A DNA stretch of 64,000 bases from Leclercia sp. AS011 (GTDB taxonomy: Bacteria > Pseudomonadota > Gammaproteobacteria > Enterobacterales > Enterobacteriaceae): assembly GCF_037152535.1 (NCBI RefSeq), contig NZ_JBBCMA010000001.1:682001-746000 (forward strand), written 5' to 3'. Of the stretch, positions 27,299 through 40,923 are shown piece by piece; positions within the stretch are counted from its first letter, which is position 1, and the number at the start of each line of letters is the position of its first letter. The position numbers were made by a program, and so were the translations under genes. Under the pieces are notes generated by a model that was given only the letters and a program-made list of their open reading frames with translations, ran no database searches and was not told where the DNA came from.

Positions 27299-28111
27299 TT
27301 ATCCTCCGAACAGGCGTTTGAGGAAACCTTTCTTCTCTTCTTCGATGAAGCGGAAAGGACGTTCTTCTCCGAGCAGACGATCTACCGTATCCGCATACGC
27401 TTTACCGGCGTCTGCGTTAGCGTCGAGGATAACCGGTTCACCCTGGTTAGAGGCGCGCAGCACGGATTGATCTTCCGGGATGACGCCAACCAGTTTGATG
27501 CGCAGGATCTCCAGCACGTCTTCCATACTCAGCATATCACCTTTATTGACGCGACCCGGATTATAACGGGTCAGCAGCAGGTGCTCTTTAATCGGTTCTT
27601 CGCCATTTTCCGCACGACGGGATTTCGAGGCGAGGATCCCTAAAATACGGTCGGAGTCGCGCACGGACGACACTTCCGGGTTGGTGGTGATGATCGCTTC
27701 ATCGGCGAAGTAGAGCGCCATCAGCGCGCCGGTTTCGATGCCTGCCGGTGAATCGCAGACCACGAAATCGAACTCCATCTTTTTCAGCTCATCGAGCACT
27801 TTTTCCACGCCTTCACGGGTCAGCGCATCCTTGTCGCGCGTCTGTGAAGCGGGAAGAATGTAGAGATTGTCGGTACGTTTATCTTTAATCATTGCCTGAT
27901 TCAGCGTGGCATCACCCTGAATCACGTTCACAAAATCGTACACCACACGGCGTTCACAACCCATGATCAGGTCAAGGTTACGCAGGCCGATATCGAAATC
28001 GATAACGACGGTTTTCTTTCCCTTCTGGGCCAAACCAGTAGCGATGGCCGCGCTGGAGGTGGTCTTGCCAACGCCTCCTTTACCCGAAGTAACAACAATA
28101 ATGCGTGCCAT
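27299..28111 (-). CDS. minD: Septum-site ATPase MinD
   Basis: MinD is a ParA/Mrp-type ATPase that dimerises with ATP, binds the membrane by a C-terminal amphipathic helix, and recruits MinC. The 270-residue protein begins ARIIVVTSGKGGVGKTTSS with the deviant Walker A at 10-17 (Lys11 signature lysine), and ends in the membrane-targeting EEKKGFLKRLFGG. It is the middle gene of minCDE. Confidence 0.98.
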   Translation of the reverse strand: MARIIVVTSGKGGVGKTTSSAAIATGLAQKGKKTVVIDFDIGLRNLDLIMGCERRVVYDFVNVIQGDATLNQAMIKDKRTDNLYILPASQTRDKDALTREGVEKVLDELKKMEFDFVVCDSPAGIETGALMALYFADEAIITTNPEVSSVRDSDRILGILASKSRRAENGEEPIKEHLLLTRYNPGRVNKGDMLSMEDVLEILRIKLVGVIPEDQSVLRASNQGEPVILDANADAGKAYADTVDRLLGEERPFRFIEEEKKGFLKRLFGG

Positions 28112-28134
28112 AGAAATTCCTTGTTAAAAAGGGA

Positions 28135-28827
28135 TCAATTCAACGGTTGAACGGTCAAAGCGTTGTCTGCCAGCCGCAGACGGGCCGCTTTGCCAGAAAA
28201 TTCGGCCGGGATGTTATCACTCAGCCAGTAAACACCTGCGATGGAGACCAGCTCCGCCTCCAGATGGGTACAAAAAATTTGCGCATCGCGATCGCCGCTG
28301 GCCCCCGCCAGCGCGCGGCCTCGCATTGAGCCATAAATATGGATATTGCCATCCGCGATCAGCTCAGCCCCCGCGCTGACGTGGTTGGTCACAATCAGGT
28401 CACAGTTTGGCGCATAAATACGCTGACCGGAACGCACCGGCAGATCAATCAATCGCGTTTTTGTGACAGGGGTAACAGGAACTTCTGGCGGGGCAGGGGG
28501 CTCTGCGCGTGGGGCTTTGTCTTTGCCTTCGTTCAGCAGCGGAAGACCCGCCCGGTCGATTTCGGCTTTCAGCTCAGCGTCTTTGCAGCCGCTGATGCCC
28601 ACAATCCGCAGGCCGGTGGCGGTGACCGCCTGTTGCAAATGGTGCCAGTTAACCGGCGCGTCGAGGTCGCTTACGTTAATGACCACGGGCGCATGTTTCA
28701 GAAATGCGGGTGCCTGGGCGATTTTGTCTTCTAACGCCTGACGAATAACCTCGGGTTTTGCTTCATGCAAATGAACCACTGATAAGGTGAAGCTACTGCC
28801 TTTAAGCTCGATGGGCGTGTTTGACAT
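28135..28827 (-). CDS. minC: Septum-site inhibitor MinC
   Basis: MinC blocks FtsZ ring assembly away from mid-cell. The 230-residue protein starts [23 protein letters not shown] at 28827; the upstream extension is not conserved in E. coli. The FtsZ-inhibiting N-domain (1-105) and the beta-helical, MinD-binding C-domain (about 125-230, with [12 protein letters not shown]) are joined by a Pro/Ala-rich linker ([17 protein letters not shown]). It is first in minCDE and divergent from ycgL. Confidence 0.97.
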   Translation of the reverse strand: MSNTPIELKGSSFTLSVVHLHEAKPEVIRQALEDKIAQAPAFLKHAPVVINVSDLDAPVNWHHLQQAVTATGLRIVGISGCKDAELKAEIDRAGLPLLNEGKDKAPRAEPPAPPEVPVTPVTKTRLIDLPVRSGQRIYAPNCDLIVTNHVSAGAELIADGNIHIYGSMRGRALAGASGDRDAQIFCTHLEAELVSIAGVYWLSDNIPAEFSGKAARLRLADNALTVQPLN

Positions 28828-28952
28828 CCTGGCCTTACTCAATTTGCTTTTACCACGACCTGTGCGCCGTGATATTCCGAAGAGTATCAGGCATGTTATA
28901 GTCACAATTATATTGAGGCAAGTCACCCTCCCGCTTAATTCAGAGTAAATAT

Positions 28953-29228
28953 ATGTTTTGTGTGATCTACAGAAGTACCCAACGCGACCAGACCTACCTG
29001 TATGTCGAAAAAAAGGACGATTTTTCCCGCGTGCCTGAAGCGCTGCTGAAAAGCTTCGGTAAGCCGCAGCTGGTGATGCTGATGCCCCTCGACGGGCGCA
29101 AGCAGCTGAGCAACGCCGATCTGGAAAAAGTCAAAACCGCCTTAACCGAACAGGGCTATTATTTACAACTCCCGCCGCCGCAAGAGAATTTACTCAAACA
29201 GCATCTTGAGGCGCAGGGGAAAAAATAG
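28953..29228 (+). CDS. ycgL: YcgL family protein
   Basis: This 91-residue cytoplasmic protein has the conserved start [28 protein letters not shown] and the motif LDGRKQL. It matches E. coli YcgL except for the latter's longer N- and C-terminal ends. The family is small, widespread in gammaproteobacteria, and of unknown function. It starts 125 bp from minC, divergently, and leads the ycgLMN run. Confidence 0.93.
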   Translation: MFCVIYRSTQRDQTYLYVEKKDDFSRVPEALLKSFGKPQLVMLMPLDGRKQLSNADLEKVKTALTEQGYYLQLPPPQENLLKQHLEAQGKK

Positions 29229-29275
29229 TTTAAGAATTATCTGTCAGCGTCACATTAACCGTTCAGGGGACGTAT

Positions 29276-29935
29276 ATGTATCAACATCATAACTGGCAAG
29301 GAGCCTTACTGGATTATCCGGTAAGTAAGGTCGTCTGCGTAGGAAGTAATTACGCAAAGCATATTCAGGAAATGGGAAGTGCGGTCCCGGATGAGCCGGT
29401 GCTGTTTATTAAACCGGAAACGGCGCTCTGCGATATCCGCCAGCCGCTGGCGTTACCCCAGGGGCTGGGCTCGGTTCACCATGAAGTGGAGCTGGCGGTG
29501 CTGATTGGCGCCACGCTGCGCCAGGCCTCTGAAGATCATGTACAGAAGGCGATTGCCGGTTATGGTGTGGCGCTGGATCTGACCCTGCGCGACGTGCAGG
29601 GCAAAATGAAGAAAGCGGGCCAGCCGTGGGAAAAAGCTAAAGGCTTCGATAATTCCTGCCCGATCTCCGGGTTTGTCCCGGTGGCGGAATTCCATGACGA
29701 TCCGCAGAACACCACCCTGAGCCTGAAGATCAACGGCGAGGTGCGCCAGCAGGGCTCTACCGTCGACATGATCCACAAGATTGTGCCGCTGATTGCCTAT
29801 ATGAGCCGTTACTTCACTCTGAAGCCGGGCGACGTGATCCTCACCGGCACCCCGGAAGGGGTAGGCCCACTCTCCGGCGGCGACGAACTGGAAGTGGCCG
29901 TTAACGGCCTGTCACTGAAAACCCGCGTGCTGTAA
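29276..29935 (+). CDS. ycgM: Fumarylacetoacetate hydrolase-family protein YcgM
   Basis: This 219-residue enzyme has the FAH fold. Metal-binding acidic residues are visible in HHEVELAVLIG and GYGVALDLTLRDVQ, and the C-terminal motif is GDVILTGTPEGVGPL. Relatives hydrolyse acylpyruvates or decarboxylate oxaloacetate; the exact substrate here is not shown by sequence. Start: ATG after CAGGGGACG. It follows ycgL by 47 bp on the same strand, as in E. coli. Confidence 0.93.
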   Translation: MYQHHNWQGALLDYPVSKVVCVGSNYAKHIQEMGSAVPDEPVLFIKPETALCDIRQPLALPQGLGSVHHEVELAVLIGATLRQASEDHVQKAIAGYGVALDLTLRDVQGKMKKAGQPWEKAKGFDNSCPISGFVPVAEFHDDPQNTTLSLKINGEVRQQGSTVDMIHKIVPLIAYMSRYFTLKPGDVILTGTPEGVGPLSGGDELEVAVNGLSLKTRVL

Positions 29936-30028
29936 TCCCCGCTTGCCGCCCCTTTTGGGCGGCAAAACTTGCATCGAGGTGCCAGACTGGTTATAAGGTG
30001 CGCTTTATTTTGACGTGTGGACATCCTT

Positions 30029-30469
30029 ATGAGCGAAATCCCTTTCTGGCAAAGCAAAACTCTCGACAACATGACCGACGCCGAGTGGGAATCGCTGTGC
30101 GATGGCTGCGGGCAGTGCTGTCTGCATAAGCTGATGGATGAAGACTCGGACGAAATCTATTTCACCAATGTTGCCTGCAATCAGCTGAACATCAAAACCT
30201 GCCAGTGCCGCAACTACGAGCGCCGTTTCGAGTTAGAGCCGGACTGCATCAAGCTGACCCGCGACAACCTTCCCACCTTCGAATGGCTGCCGCCGACCTG
30301 CGCGTATCGCCTGCTGGCGGAAGGGAAGGATCTGCCGAAGTGGCACCCGCTGCTGGCCGGTTCGAAAGCATTGATGCACGGAGAGCGGATCTCGGTGCGC
30401 CATATAGCGGTGCGTGAATCTGAGGTGCGGGACTGGGAAGACCATATTCTGAATCATCCCAATCGCTGA
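30029..30469 (+). CDS. ycgN: UPF0260 cysteine-rich protein YcgN
   Basis: This 146-residue protein has the YkgJ/UPF0260 cysteine cluster ([11 protein letters not shown] near residue 25 and CQCRNYERR near 60), which probably binds iron-sulfur or zinc. It aligns with E. coli YcgN throughout. The ATG at 30029 is preferred to GTG 30017, since the TGGA site lies between them. Function is unknown. A clear terminator follows. Confidence 0.92.
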   Translation: MSEIPFWQSKTLDNMTDAEWESLCDGCGQCCLHKLMDEDSDEIYFTNVACNQLNIKTCQCRNYERRFELEPDCIKLTRDNLPTFEWLPPTCAYRLLAEGKDLPKWHPLLAGSKALMHGERISVRHIAVRESEVRDWEDHILNHPNR

Positions 30470-30473
30470 TATT

Positions 30474-30500
30474 AAAAAACCCGCCGAGGCGGGTTTTTTA
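30474..30500. terminator. Terminator after ycgN
   Basis: AAAAAACCCGCC, GAG and GGCGGGTTTTTT form a symmetrical hairpin that can work on both strands, between convergent ycgN and dsbB. Confidence 0.9.
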
Positions 30501-30501
30501 T

Positions 30502-30528
30502 TGCCGGGTAAGCGCAGCGCCACCCGAC
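30502..30528. repeat. REP-like element
   Basis: TGCCGGGTAAGCGCAGCGCCACCCGAC is a short REP copy, next to the ycgN terminator and before the dsbB end. Confidence 0.7.
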
Positions 30529-30533
30529 GTTTT

Positions 30534-31064
30534 TTATCTGCCGAACAAATCGCGTTTCTTGGGTTTAAACGGCTGGGCAATCACCACCAGCAGCGCCACG
30601 ATCAGGTAGGCCGCAAAAATGCCCACCAGCCACTGGGGCATCTCGAGGGACAGGAACTCCCACTGACGCACAGAGCAGTCGCCGGTTGCCACGAAGACCT
30701 GCGGCAGCCACTTGTCCAGCGGCAGCCAGCTCGGGAAGCGGGCGGCGAAATCACAGGTCTGAAACGGCGATGGATGCAGCTGGATCATGGTGTGCTCCCA
30801 TGCCAGCTGGAGGCCTTTTCCGGCGCTGTAGAGCCAGATCGCCATCGCGCCATAGCGCAGCGGACTTTTCGGCGCGATGGCACCGACCAGACCTGCGCCC
30901 ATCACGCCAAACAGCGCGCTGCGTTCATAGATACACAACACACAGGGCTTCAGCAACATCACGTGCTGGAACCACAATGCCACCATTTCGAGCGCGAAGG
31001 CGGTGAGGGCCAACAGCAACCACGCTCCGCGTCCACGCGAGCACTGGTTCAAAAATTTCAACAT
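30534..31064 (-). CDS. dsbB: Disulfide bond formation protein DsbB
   Basis: DsbB is an inner-membrane quinone reductase that reoxidises periplasmic DsbA. The 176-residue protein has four membrane helices and both redox pairs: Cys41-Cys44 (KPCVLC) and Cys104-Cys130. Start MLKFLNQC at 31064 is chosen because AGGGAA is correctly spaced for it and too near for the ATG two codons earlier. The length then equals E. coli DsbB. Confidence 0.96.
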   Translation of the reverse strand: MLKFLNQCSRGRGAWLLLALTAFALEMVALWFQHVMLLKPCVLCIYERSALFGVMGAGLVGAIAPKSPLRYGAMAIWLYSAGKGLQLAWEHTMIQLHPSPFQTCDFAARFPSWLPLDKWLPQVFVATGDCSVRQWEFLSLEMPQWLVGIFAAYLIVALLVVIAQPFKPKKRDLFGR

Positions 31065-31174
31065 AATCATTTCCCTGGAACAGGTATAGAAAGCGCAGTG
31101 TAAACGAAAACAATTCGCGCGCCAGCCTCAGCGCGCAAAATATAACGTAATCGGATATTTATCATTCGAAAGTA

Positions 31175-31200
31175 CAACCGGGCAATAAACTACCCGGTTG
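31175..31200 (-). terminator. Hairpin after nhaB
   Basis: CAACCGGG and CCCGGTTG form an eight base-pair stem six bases beyond the nhaB stop codon. There is no real T-run, so termination is only probable. Confidence 0.5.
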
Positions 31201-31206
31201 CCTCAC

Positions 31207-32745
31207 TTAATGCGCCGTCAGTATACCCGTCTGCAACATCCATTGGGTAAAAGGAATGAGGGTAATTTTGACGCACAGCAAACCGACGCAGGTTAATACT
31301 ACCGTGTAGGGCAGCGCCATCCACACCATCCGGCCATAAGAGAGTCTTATCAGGGGGGCCAGCGCCGAAGTGAGCAGGAACAGGAACGCCGCCTGGCCGT
31401 TTGGCGTGGCGACGGAGGGCAGGTTAGTCCCGGTGTTGATCGCCACCGCCAGCAGCTCAAACTGCTGCTGGTTTATCGCGCCGCTCTGTAGCGCGGATTT
31501 GGCTTCATTGATATAGACCGAGCCGACAAACACGTTGTCGGAGATGGCTGACAGCAGGCCGTTAAACAGATAGAACAGCGACAGCTGGGCATCCGGTTCG
31601 GCCTGTAGCACGTAGCGGATGATCGGTGCGAACAGCTGCTGATCGACAATTACCGCCACCACCGCGAAAAACACCGCCAGCAGGGCCGTAAAGGGTAGCG
31701 CTTCGGTAAAGGCTTTGCCGATGGCGTGCTCGTCCGTCACCCCGGTAAAGGAGGTCGCCAGGATAATGACCGACAGACCGATTAACCCCACTTCCGCCAG
31801 ATGAAAGGCGAGGGCGAAAATCAGCCAGACGCCAATCAGCCCTTGAAAAATCAGCCCCAGCTTCTGTTGCCGGGTCCGCTTGCTGCGGCTCTCATCATCA
31901 TACCGCCGCAGTACCTCGCGCACCTGGCCCGGCAGCTGCGTGCCGTAGCCAAACCATTTGAACTTCTCCACCAGCCAGCAGGTCAGCAGGCCGCACACCA
32001 GCACCGGCACGCTGACCGGGGCAATGCGCAGGAAGAAGTCGGTAAAATTCCAGCCGACGGCTTTAGCGATGATCAGGTTCTGTGGCTCGCCGACCATGGT
32101 CATCACCCCGCCCAGCGCGGTGCCTACACCGGCGTGCATCATCAGGCTGCGCAGGAAGGCGCGAAACTGCTCCAGCACTTCGCGCTGTTGGGTATCGACC
32201 TGGCTGTCATCATGCAGGTTATCTTCCGGCTGCGCGGAGGCCACCCGGTGATAGATCCCGTAGAAGCCGACGGCGACGCTGATGACTACTGCCACCACGG
32301 TCAGTGCATCGAGGAAGGCCGATAAAAAGGCGGCCGCGATGCAGAAGGCCAGCGACAGCAGCGTTTTCGACGGGATGCTCAGCAGCAGGCGGGTAAAGAT
32401 AAACAGCAGCAGCTGCTTCATAAAGTAGATCCCGGCCACCATAAACATCAGCAGCAGGAGCACTTCCAGATTGGTCGCCAGCTCTTCCTTCACATGTTCG
32501 GCGCTGGTCATGCCGATCGCCACCGCCTCGAAGGCCAGCAGGCCGCCCGGCAGCAGGGGATAACATTTCAGCGCCATCGCCAGGGTAAAGATGAACTCCG
32601 CGACCAGCAGCCAGCCCGCGGCGAAGGGATCGATAACGAAGATAAGCGGGTTAAGAACCAGAAAAACAACCAGGGTGACTTTGTACCAGTCGGGGGACTG
32701 GCCTAAAAAATTGCGCCACAGGGCGCGGCTATAAGACATTTCCAC
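31207..32745 (-). CDS. nhaB: Na+/H+ antiporter NhaB
   Basis: NhaB expels Na+ in exchange for protons in the inner membrane. The 512-residue protein matches E. coli NhaB (513) with about a dozen hydrophobic helices and conserved stretches such as [31 protein letters not shown] and [16 protein letters not shown]. The start is GTG 32745 ([13 protein letters not shown]): AAGGAA is eight bases upstream, whereas the ATG two codons later lies too close to a GGA. It is divergent from fadR across 197 bp, as in E. coli. Confidence 0.96.
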   Translation of the reverse strand: MEMSYSRALWRNFLGQSPDWYKVTLVVFLVLNPLIFVIDPFAAGWLLVAEFIFTLAMALKCYPLLPGGLLAFEAVAIGMTSAEHVKEELATNLEVLLLLMFMVAGIYFMKQLLLFIFTRLLLSIPSKTLLSLAFCIAAAFLSAFLDALTVVAVVISVAVGFYGIYHRVASAQPEDNLHDDSQVDTQQREVLEQFRAFLRSLMMHAGVGTALGGVMTMVGEPQNLIIAKAVGWNFTDFFLRIAPVSVPVLVCGLLTCWLVEKFKWFGYGTQLPGQVREVLRRYDDESRSKRTRQQKLGLIFQGLIGVWLIFALAFHLAEVGLIGLSVIILATSFTGVTDEHAIGKAFTEALPFTALLAVFFAVVAVIVDQQLFAPIIRYVLQAEPDAQLSLFYLFNGLLSAISDNVFVGSVYINEAKSALQSGAINQQQFELLAVAINTGTNLPSVATPNGQAAFLFLLTSALAPLIRLSYGRMVWMALPYTVVLTCVGLLCVKITLIPFTQWMLQTGILTAH

Positions 32746-32942
32746 AACAGATTTCCTTGCCCGTCACATAATTACGGCATAAGTATACGCAAACCGTGCC
32801 GGGCAAGGGGCGCAGGCCCGACTTTTAAATGATAAAAATAAAACGGCGATCCCTTTTTTCTCGTCTCGCTGCGCTATCTGCCTCTGTCTGCCTCTGGTAT
32901 GATGAGTGAATTTTGTAAAAAGCAGTTAATGGAAAACTCACT

Positions 32943-33662
32943 ATGGTCATAAAGGCGCAAAGCCCGGCGGGTTTCGCGGAAGAGTACATTATCGAGAGCA
33001 TCTGGAATAACCGTTTCCCGCCTGGCTCGATTCTTCCCGCAGAACGCGAACTCTCTGAACTGATTGGCGTCACACGTACCACCTTACGTGAAGTGTTGCA
33101 GCGACTGGCCCGCGATGGCTGGCTGACGATCCAACACGGCAAACCGACCAAAGTGAATAACTTCTGGGAAACGTCGGGTCTGAATATTCTTGAAACGCTG
33201 GCGCGCCTCGATCACGAGAGCGTACCGCAGCTGATCGATAATCTGCTCTCCGTGCGTACCAATATCGCTACCATTTTTATCCGTACGGCGTTCCGCCAGC
33301 ACCCGGACAAGGCGCTGGAAGTGCTGGCCCGGGCGACAGCGGTGGAAGATCACGCCGACGCTTTTGCCCTGCTGGATTACAACGTCTTCCGCGGCCTGGC
33401 CTTTGCCTCCGGCAACCCGATTTACGGCCTGATCCTCAACGGCATGAAAGGGCTCTACACCCGCATCGGTCGTCACTACTTTGCCAACCCGGAAGCCCGC
33501 AGCCTGGCGCTCGGTTTCTACCATAAGCTGAGCGAGCTCTGCGCTGAAGGGTTGCATGACCAGGTGTACGACACCGTGCGTCGCTACGGTCGTGACAGCG
33601 GCGAGATCTGGCACCGGATGCAGAAATCCCTCCCGGGCGACCTGGTGATCCAGGGGCGCTAA
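32943..33662 (+). CDS. fadR: Fatty acid metabolism regulator FadR
   Basis: FadR is a GntR-type dimeric regulator that represses fatty-acid degradation genes and activates fabA/fabB; long-chain acyl-CoA releases it from DNA. The 239-residue protein has the winged helix at about 1-72 ([25 protein letters not shown]) and the helical acyl-CoA-binding domain after it. Length and sequence match E. coli. One of its targets, fadD with a recognisable operator, lies 9 kb upstream in this window. Confidence 0.98.
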   Translation: MVIKAQSPAGFAEEYIIESIWNNRFPPGSILPAERELSELIGVTRTTLREVLQRLARDGWLTIQHGKPTKVNNFWETSGLNILETLARLDHESVPQLIDNLLSVRTNIATIFIRTAFRQHPDKALEVLARATAVEDHADAFALLDYNVFRGLAFASGNPIYGLILNGMKGLYTRIGRHYFANPEARSLALGFYHKLSELCAEGLHDQVYDTVRRYGRDSGEIWHRMQKSLPGDLVIQGR

Positions 33663-33665
33663 AAT

Positions 33666-33695
33666 AAAAAACCTCTCAAGCGAGAGGTTTTTTTT
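33666..33695 (+). terminator. Terminator of fadR
   Basis: AAAAACCTCTC, AAGC and GAGAGGTTTTTTTT form an intrinsic terminator just after the fadR stop. Confidence 0.92.
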
Positions 33696-33714
33696 CGTCC
33701 GGTATGTGGGTTTT

Positions 33715-33746
33715 GTAGGCCGGGTAAGCGCAGCGCCACCCGGCAA
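33715..33746. repeat. REP element between fadR and ycgB
   Basis: GTAGGCCGGGTAAGCGCAGCGCCACCCGGCAA is a full REP palindrome between convergent genes. Confidence 0.82.
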
Positions 33747-33751
33747 ACAGG

Positions 33752-35284
33752 CTACAACATATTCCCCTTCACCGGGCACCGTTCCAGCAGCTCCACGCTG
33801 CCGTCTTCGTTCTGCTGCTCAAGCATAATGTCAAAGCCCCACAGGCGATGGACATGCTTCAGCACTTCCTTGCGTCCTTTATCCAGCGGCGCGCGGTTAT
33901 GCGGGATATAGCGCAGCGTCAGGGAGCGATCCCCGCGCAGATCCACATTCCAGACCTGAATATTCGGCTCCAGATTGCTTAAGTTGTACTGGGCCGAGAG
34001 GCGGGAGCGGATCTCACGATACCCCTCCTCATTGTGGATCGCCGAAATCTCCAGATAGTTGTTGTGATCGTCATCCAGCACCGTGAACAGGCGGAAGTCA
34101 CGCATCACTTTCGGCGACAGGAACTGGCTGATAAAGCTCTCGTCCTTGAAGTCGCGCATGGCGAAGTGCAGGGTTTCCAGCCAGTCGGATCCGGCAATAT
34201 CCGGGAACCAGTATTTATCCTCTTCCGTCGGGTTCTGGCAGATACGCTTGATGTCCTGGAACATGGCAAAGCCCAGCGCATACGGGTTAATGCCGCTGTA
34301 CCACGGGCTGTTGTAAGGCGGCTGGAACACTACGTTAGTGTGGCTGTGCAGGAACTCCAGCATAAAGCGTTCGGTCACTTTGCCTTCATCATACAGGTGG
34401 TTCAGGATGGTGTAGTGCCAGAAGGTCGCCCAGCCTTCGTTCATCACCTGCGTCTGTTTCTGCGGATAGAAGTACTGGCTCACCTTGCGCACGATGCGCA
34501 GGATCTCACGCTGCCACGGCTCCAGCAGCGGGGCGTTCTTCTCCATAAAGTAGAGCAGGTTCTCCTGTGGCTCAGAAGGATAGCGGCGCGCTTCCACGAC
34601 CGTTTTTTCCTCTTCGCGTTTCGGCAGAGTACGCCAGAGCGTATTCACCTGGCTCTGCAGATACTCTTCCCGGCTTTTCTGCCGGGCTTTCTCCTCCTGC
34701 AGGGAGATTTTCTGCGGACGTTTGTAGCGATCCACGCCGTAGTTCATCAGCGCATGGCAGGAGTCGAGCAGCTTCTCCACCTCATCCACCCCATAGCGCT
34801 CTTCGCACTGGGTGATGTAGTTACGGGCAAAGATCAGGTAATCGACAATCGAACTGGCATCGGTCCAGCTGCGGAACAGGTAGTTATTTTTGAAAAAGGA
34901 GTTGTGTCCGTAGCAGGCGTGCGCCATCACCAGCGCCTGCATGGTGATGGTGTTCTCTTCCATCAGATAGGCAATGCAGGGGTTGGAGTTGATGACGATC
35001 TCATAGGCCAGCCCCTGCTGCCCGTGCTTGTACAGCCGTTCGGTTTCAATGAATTTTTTGCCAAACGACCAGTGGGTATAGTTAATGGGCATCCCGATGC
35101 TGGAGTAAGCGTCCATCATCTGTTCGGAGGTAATCACTTCGATTTGATGGGGATAGGCATCCAGACGGTAGAGTTTCGCCACCCGGTCAATTTCTGCCAG
35201 ATAGGTGTCCAGCAGCTCAAATGTCCAGTCGGGTCCATCGCTCAGACGTGTGGTGTCCTTATTCATGGAATCAATAGTAGCCAT
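33752..35284 (-). CDS. ycgB: SpoVR-family protein YcgB
   Basis: This 510-residue cytoplasmic protein matches E. coli YcgB nearly throughout, from MATIDSMNKDTTRLSDGPDW to LERCPV; only the last residues differ. The SpoVR family is named from a Bacillus sporulation gene. In enterobacteria ycgB belongs to the RpoS stationary-phase set and is usually linked to yeaGH, but its biochemical role is unknown. It contains the conserved histidine/glutamate stretches MAHACYGHNSFFKNN and NEGWATFWHY, which could bind metal (inference). It is divergent from dadA. Confidence 0.95.
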   Translation of the reverse strand: MATIDSMNKDTTRLSDGPDWTFELLDTYLAEIDRVAKLYRLDAYPHQIEVITSEQMMDAYSSIGMPINYTHWSFGKKFIETERLYKHGQQGLAYEIVINSNPCIAYLMEENTITMQALVMAHACYGHNSFFKNNYLFRSWTDASSIVDYLIFARNYITQCEERYGVDEVEKLLDSCHALMNYGVDRYKRPQKISLQEEKARQKSREEYLQSQVNTLWRTLPKREEEKTVVEARRYPSEPQENLLYFMEKNAPLLEPWQREILRIVRKVSQYFYPQKQTQVMNEGWATFWHYTILNHLYDEGKVTERFMLEFLHSHTNVVFQPPYNSPWYSGINPYALGFAMFQDIKRICQNPTEEDKYWFPDIAGSDWLETLHFAMRDFKDESFISQFLSPKVMRDFRLFTVLDDDHNNYLEISAIHNEEGYREIRSRLSAQYNLSNLEPNIQVWNVDLRGDRSLTLRYIPHNRAPLDKGRKEVLKHVHRLWGFDIMLEQQNEDGSVELLERCPVKGNML

Positions 35285-36906
<1,622 letters not shown>

Positions 36907-36918
36907 CAAGGAGTCGTC

Positions 36919-37989
36919 ATGTCCCGTCCTGTTCTGGCTCAGCTGGATCTGCAGGCCCTGAAGGATAACCTGCAAATTGTCCGCCGCGCTGCGCCAGCTT
37001 CACGCGTCTGGGCGGTGGTCAAAGCCAATGCGTATGGCCACGGTCTGGATCGCATCTGGAGCGCCTTAAGCGCGGCAGATGGCTTTGCGATGCTCAATCT
37101 GGAAGAGGCGATCCTGCTGCGCGAGCGCGGCTGGAAAGGGCCGATCCTGATGCTCGAAGGCTTCTTCAACAGCGATGAGCTGCCGCTGTTTGATAAGTAC
37201 CGCCTGACCACCAGCGTGCACAGCAACTGGCAGGTCAAGGCGCTGCAAAATGCGAAGCTGCACGCTCCGCTCGATATCTACCTGAAAGTGAACAGCGGTA
37301 TGAACCGCCTCGGTTTCCAGCCGGAGCGGGTGCATAGCGTCTGGCAGCAGCTGCGGGCGGCGAAGAACGTCGGCGGGATGACGCTGATGGCCCATTTTGC
37401 CGATGCGGAAAAAACCGACGGCATCCAGGAGCCGATGATGCGCATTGAGCAGGCGGCGGAAGGGCTGGACTGCCCGCGCTCGCTCTCTAACTCGGCGGCT
37501 ACTCTCTGGCATCCGGAGGCGCATTTCGACTGGGTCAGACCGGGGATCGTGCTGTACGGTGCGTCACCGTCCGGGCAGTGGCAGGATATCGCCAACAGCG
37601 GCCTGAAGCCGGTGATGACCCTGCGCAGTGAGATCATCGGCGTCCAGACCCTGAAAGCGGGGGATACGGTGGGCTACGGCAGCCGCTATCGCGCTTCGGG
37701 CGAGCAGCGGATCGGTATTGTTGCCGGTGGGTATGCGGACGGTTATCCGCGTATCGCCCCGTCGGGTACCCCGGTGTGGGTGGACGGCGTGCGCACCGGG
37801 ACGGTGGGCACCGTATCGATGGATATGCTGGCGATTGACCTGACCCCCTGTCCGCAGGCCGGGATCGGTACGCCAGTTGAGCTGTGGGGCAACGAGGTGA
37901 AAGTGGACGATGTCGCCGCCGCGGCGGGGACCATCGGATACGAGTTATTAACCGCGTTAGCCCCGCGCGTACCGGTTATTACGGTGTAG
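36919..37989 (+). CDS. dadX: Catabolic alanine racemase
   Basis: DadX makes D-alanine from L-alanine, feeding DadA so that L-alanine can serve as carbon and nitrogen source. The 356-residue PLP enzyme has the fold-III signature AVVKANAYGHG with the PLP lysine Lys35 and the second catalytic tyrosine in GYGSRYRASGEQR. The gap to dadA is 12 bp with AAGGAG, so the two form one operon. It is the catabolic isozyme by context; the biosynthetic gene alr lies elsewhere. Confidence 0.97.
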   Translation: MSRPVLAQLDLQALKDNLQIVRRAAPASRVWAVVKANAYGHGLDRIWSALSAADGFAMLNLEEAILLRERGWKGPILMLEGFFNSDELPLFDKYRLTTSVHSNWQVKALQNAKLHAPLDIYLKVNSGMNRLGFQPERVHSVWQQLRAAKNVGGMTLMAHFADAEKTDGIQEPMMRIEQAAEGLDCPRSLSNSAATLWHPEAHFDWVRPGIVLYGASPSGQWQDIANSGLKPVMTLRSEIIGVQTLKAGDTVGYGSRYRASGEQRIGIVAGGYADGYPRIAPSGTPVWVDGVRTGTVGTVSMDMLAIDLTPCPQAGIGTPVELWGNEVKVDDVAAAAGTIGYELLTALAPRVPVITV

Positions 37990-38063
37990 GCCGGGTAAGG
38001 CGAAGCCGCCACCCGGCATGAACTCCGGAGCCAAACGCCGGGTAGCGTTAACGCCTACCCGGC

Positions 38064-38065
<2 letters not shown>
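37986..38065. repeat. BIME (paired REP elements) after dadX
   Basis: GTAGGCCGGGTAAGGCGAAGCCGCCACCCGGCAT (37986-38019) is followed by an inverted copy GCCGGGTAGCGTTAACGCCTACCCGGC (38037-38063). Pairs of oppositely oriented REPs are typical between convergent genes; this pair reaches the cvrA stop codon. Confidence 0.85.
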
Positions 38066-39830
<1,765 letters not shown>

Positions 39831-39895
39831 TTACTAAAACCCTACCATATTAACGCCCCTTGCAGCGTGCTAATCCGGCGCTTAAGGGGCTTTTT

Positions 39896-40810
39896 TTATG
39901 CCTGCAGCACCGGATGACCGCTCAGAGTTAAAGAGGTCTTACCTGCGGCGTGAACAAGCGAAGCCTGCGCGCCAAGGGGCAGGGTGACGGTTCTTTGCTC
40001 ATGACCGAAATCGAGCCCGCTGATAATCGGCACCGCGACCCGGGATCGCAGGTAGTCGATCATGGTCGCCAGATCGTATCCGGCATCGTAATCATTGGCC
40101 GCCGATCCGCTAAAACTGCCGAGCACGATCGCCTGCTGGCGGTCGAGAATGCCTGCGTGGTGCAGCTGCAGCAGCATGCGCTCCACGCGGAACGGGTGCT
40201 CGTTGATATCCTCCAGCACCAGAATGCCGTTCTCAATAGCGGGCAGCCAGCGGGTGCCGATCAGCGACACCACCATCGCCAGATTGCCGCCCCACAGCTG
40301 GCCTGCACGTTCACAGGCCGGGCCTTCGCCCTGCCACGCCACCGAGTAGGTGCTGTTTTGCAGCGCGCGCCAGAAATGATCCAGGGTGAAGGCGTTCAGC
40401 TCGGGTGCGCCAAAGTTACCCGCCAGCATCGGGCCGCTAAAGGTGATGACGTTATGCAGCGCCAGCAGGCCGAGCTGGATGACGGTGAAATCGCTGTGGC
40501 CGCAGATCAGCAGCGGATCCTGCTGCTGGCGCTCGGCCAGTCCCTGCCAGTCGATCTGCTCCAGCAGACGGCTGGCACCGTACCCCCCGCGCACCGCGAG
40601 TACAATCTGATTAGCACCCGGCAGCCGGGCGAGGGCGTTAATATCGTTCAGGCGCTGCGCCTCGGTACCGGCAAACCGCTGCTGGCGGCGGGGTATAATC
40701 GTCTGATTTTGCACCTGATGCCCGTCGTCCAGTATACGCGCAACGCCCCGTTGGGCCGCTTCCTGGTTAGTGCAGTAACCTGATGGTGCGATGAGATGAA
40801 ACTGAGACAT
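39896..40810 (-). CDS. ldcA: Muramoyltetrapeptide (L,D-)carboxypeptidase
   Basis: LdcA removes the terminal D-alanine from murein tetrapeptides during cell-wall recycling in the cytoplasm. The 304-residue protein has the serine peptidase S66 motif LICGHSD with nucleophile Ser106, and the Glu/His partners in the C-terminal half (LVLEDINEHPFRVERML; SGLDFGHEQ). Start MSQFHLIAPSGYC at 40810 matches E. coli; the upstream extension would add unconserved residues. It is divergent from emtA, another murein enzyme, as in E. coli. Confidence 0.96.
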   Translation of the reverse strand: MSQFHLIAPSGYCTNQEAAQRGVARILDDGHQVQNQTIIPRRQQRFAGTEAQRLNDINALARLPGANQIVLAVRGGYGASRLLEQIDWQGLAERQQQDPLLICGHSDFTVIQLGLLALHNVITFSGPMLAGNFGAPELNAFTLDHFWRALQNSTYSVAWQGEGPACERAGQLWGGNLAMVVSLIGTRWLPAIENGILVLEDINEHPFRVERMLLQLHHAGILDRQQAIVLGSFSGSAANDYDAGYDLATMIDYLRSRVAVPIISGLDFGHEQRTVTLPLGAQASLVHAAGKTSLTLSGHPVLQA

Positions 40811-40923
40811 GGCATTTCCTTGCTGACTTATAAATCTAAATGTATATATCATGCCGCCTGAGCGCATCCTTCATCAAGCGGAGGATAGGGTAACAGCGAT
40901 GAATGACCATAAGGACAGATGAC

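Noticed and set aside
39854..39898. Terminator of ldcA
   Set aside because: The GCCCCTT...AAGGGGC hairpin has its T-run on the plus strand, where no gene ends; on the ldcA strand no T-run follows.
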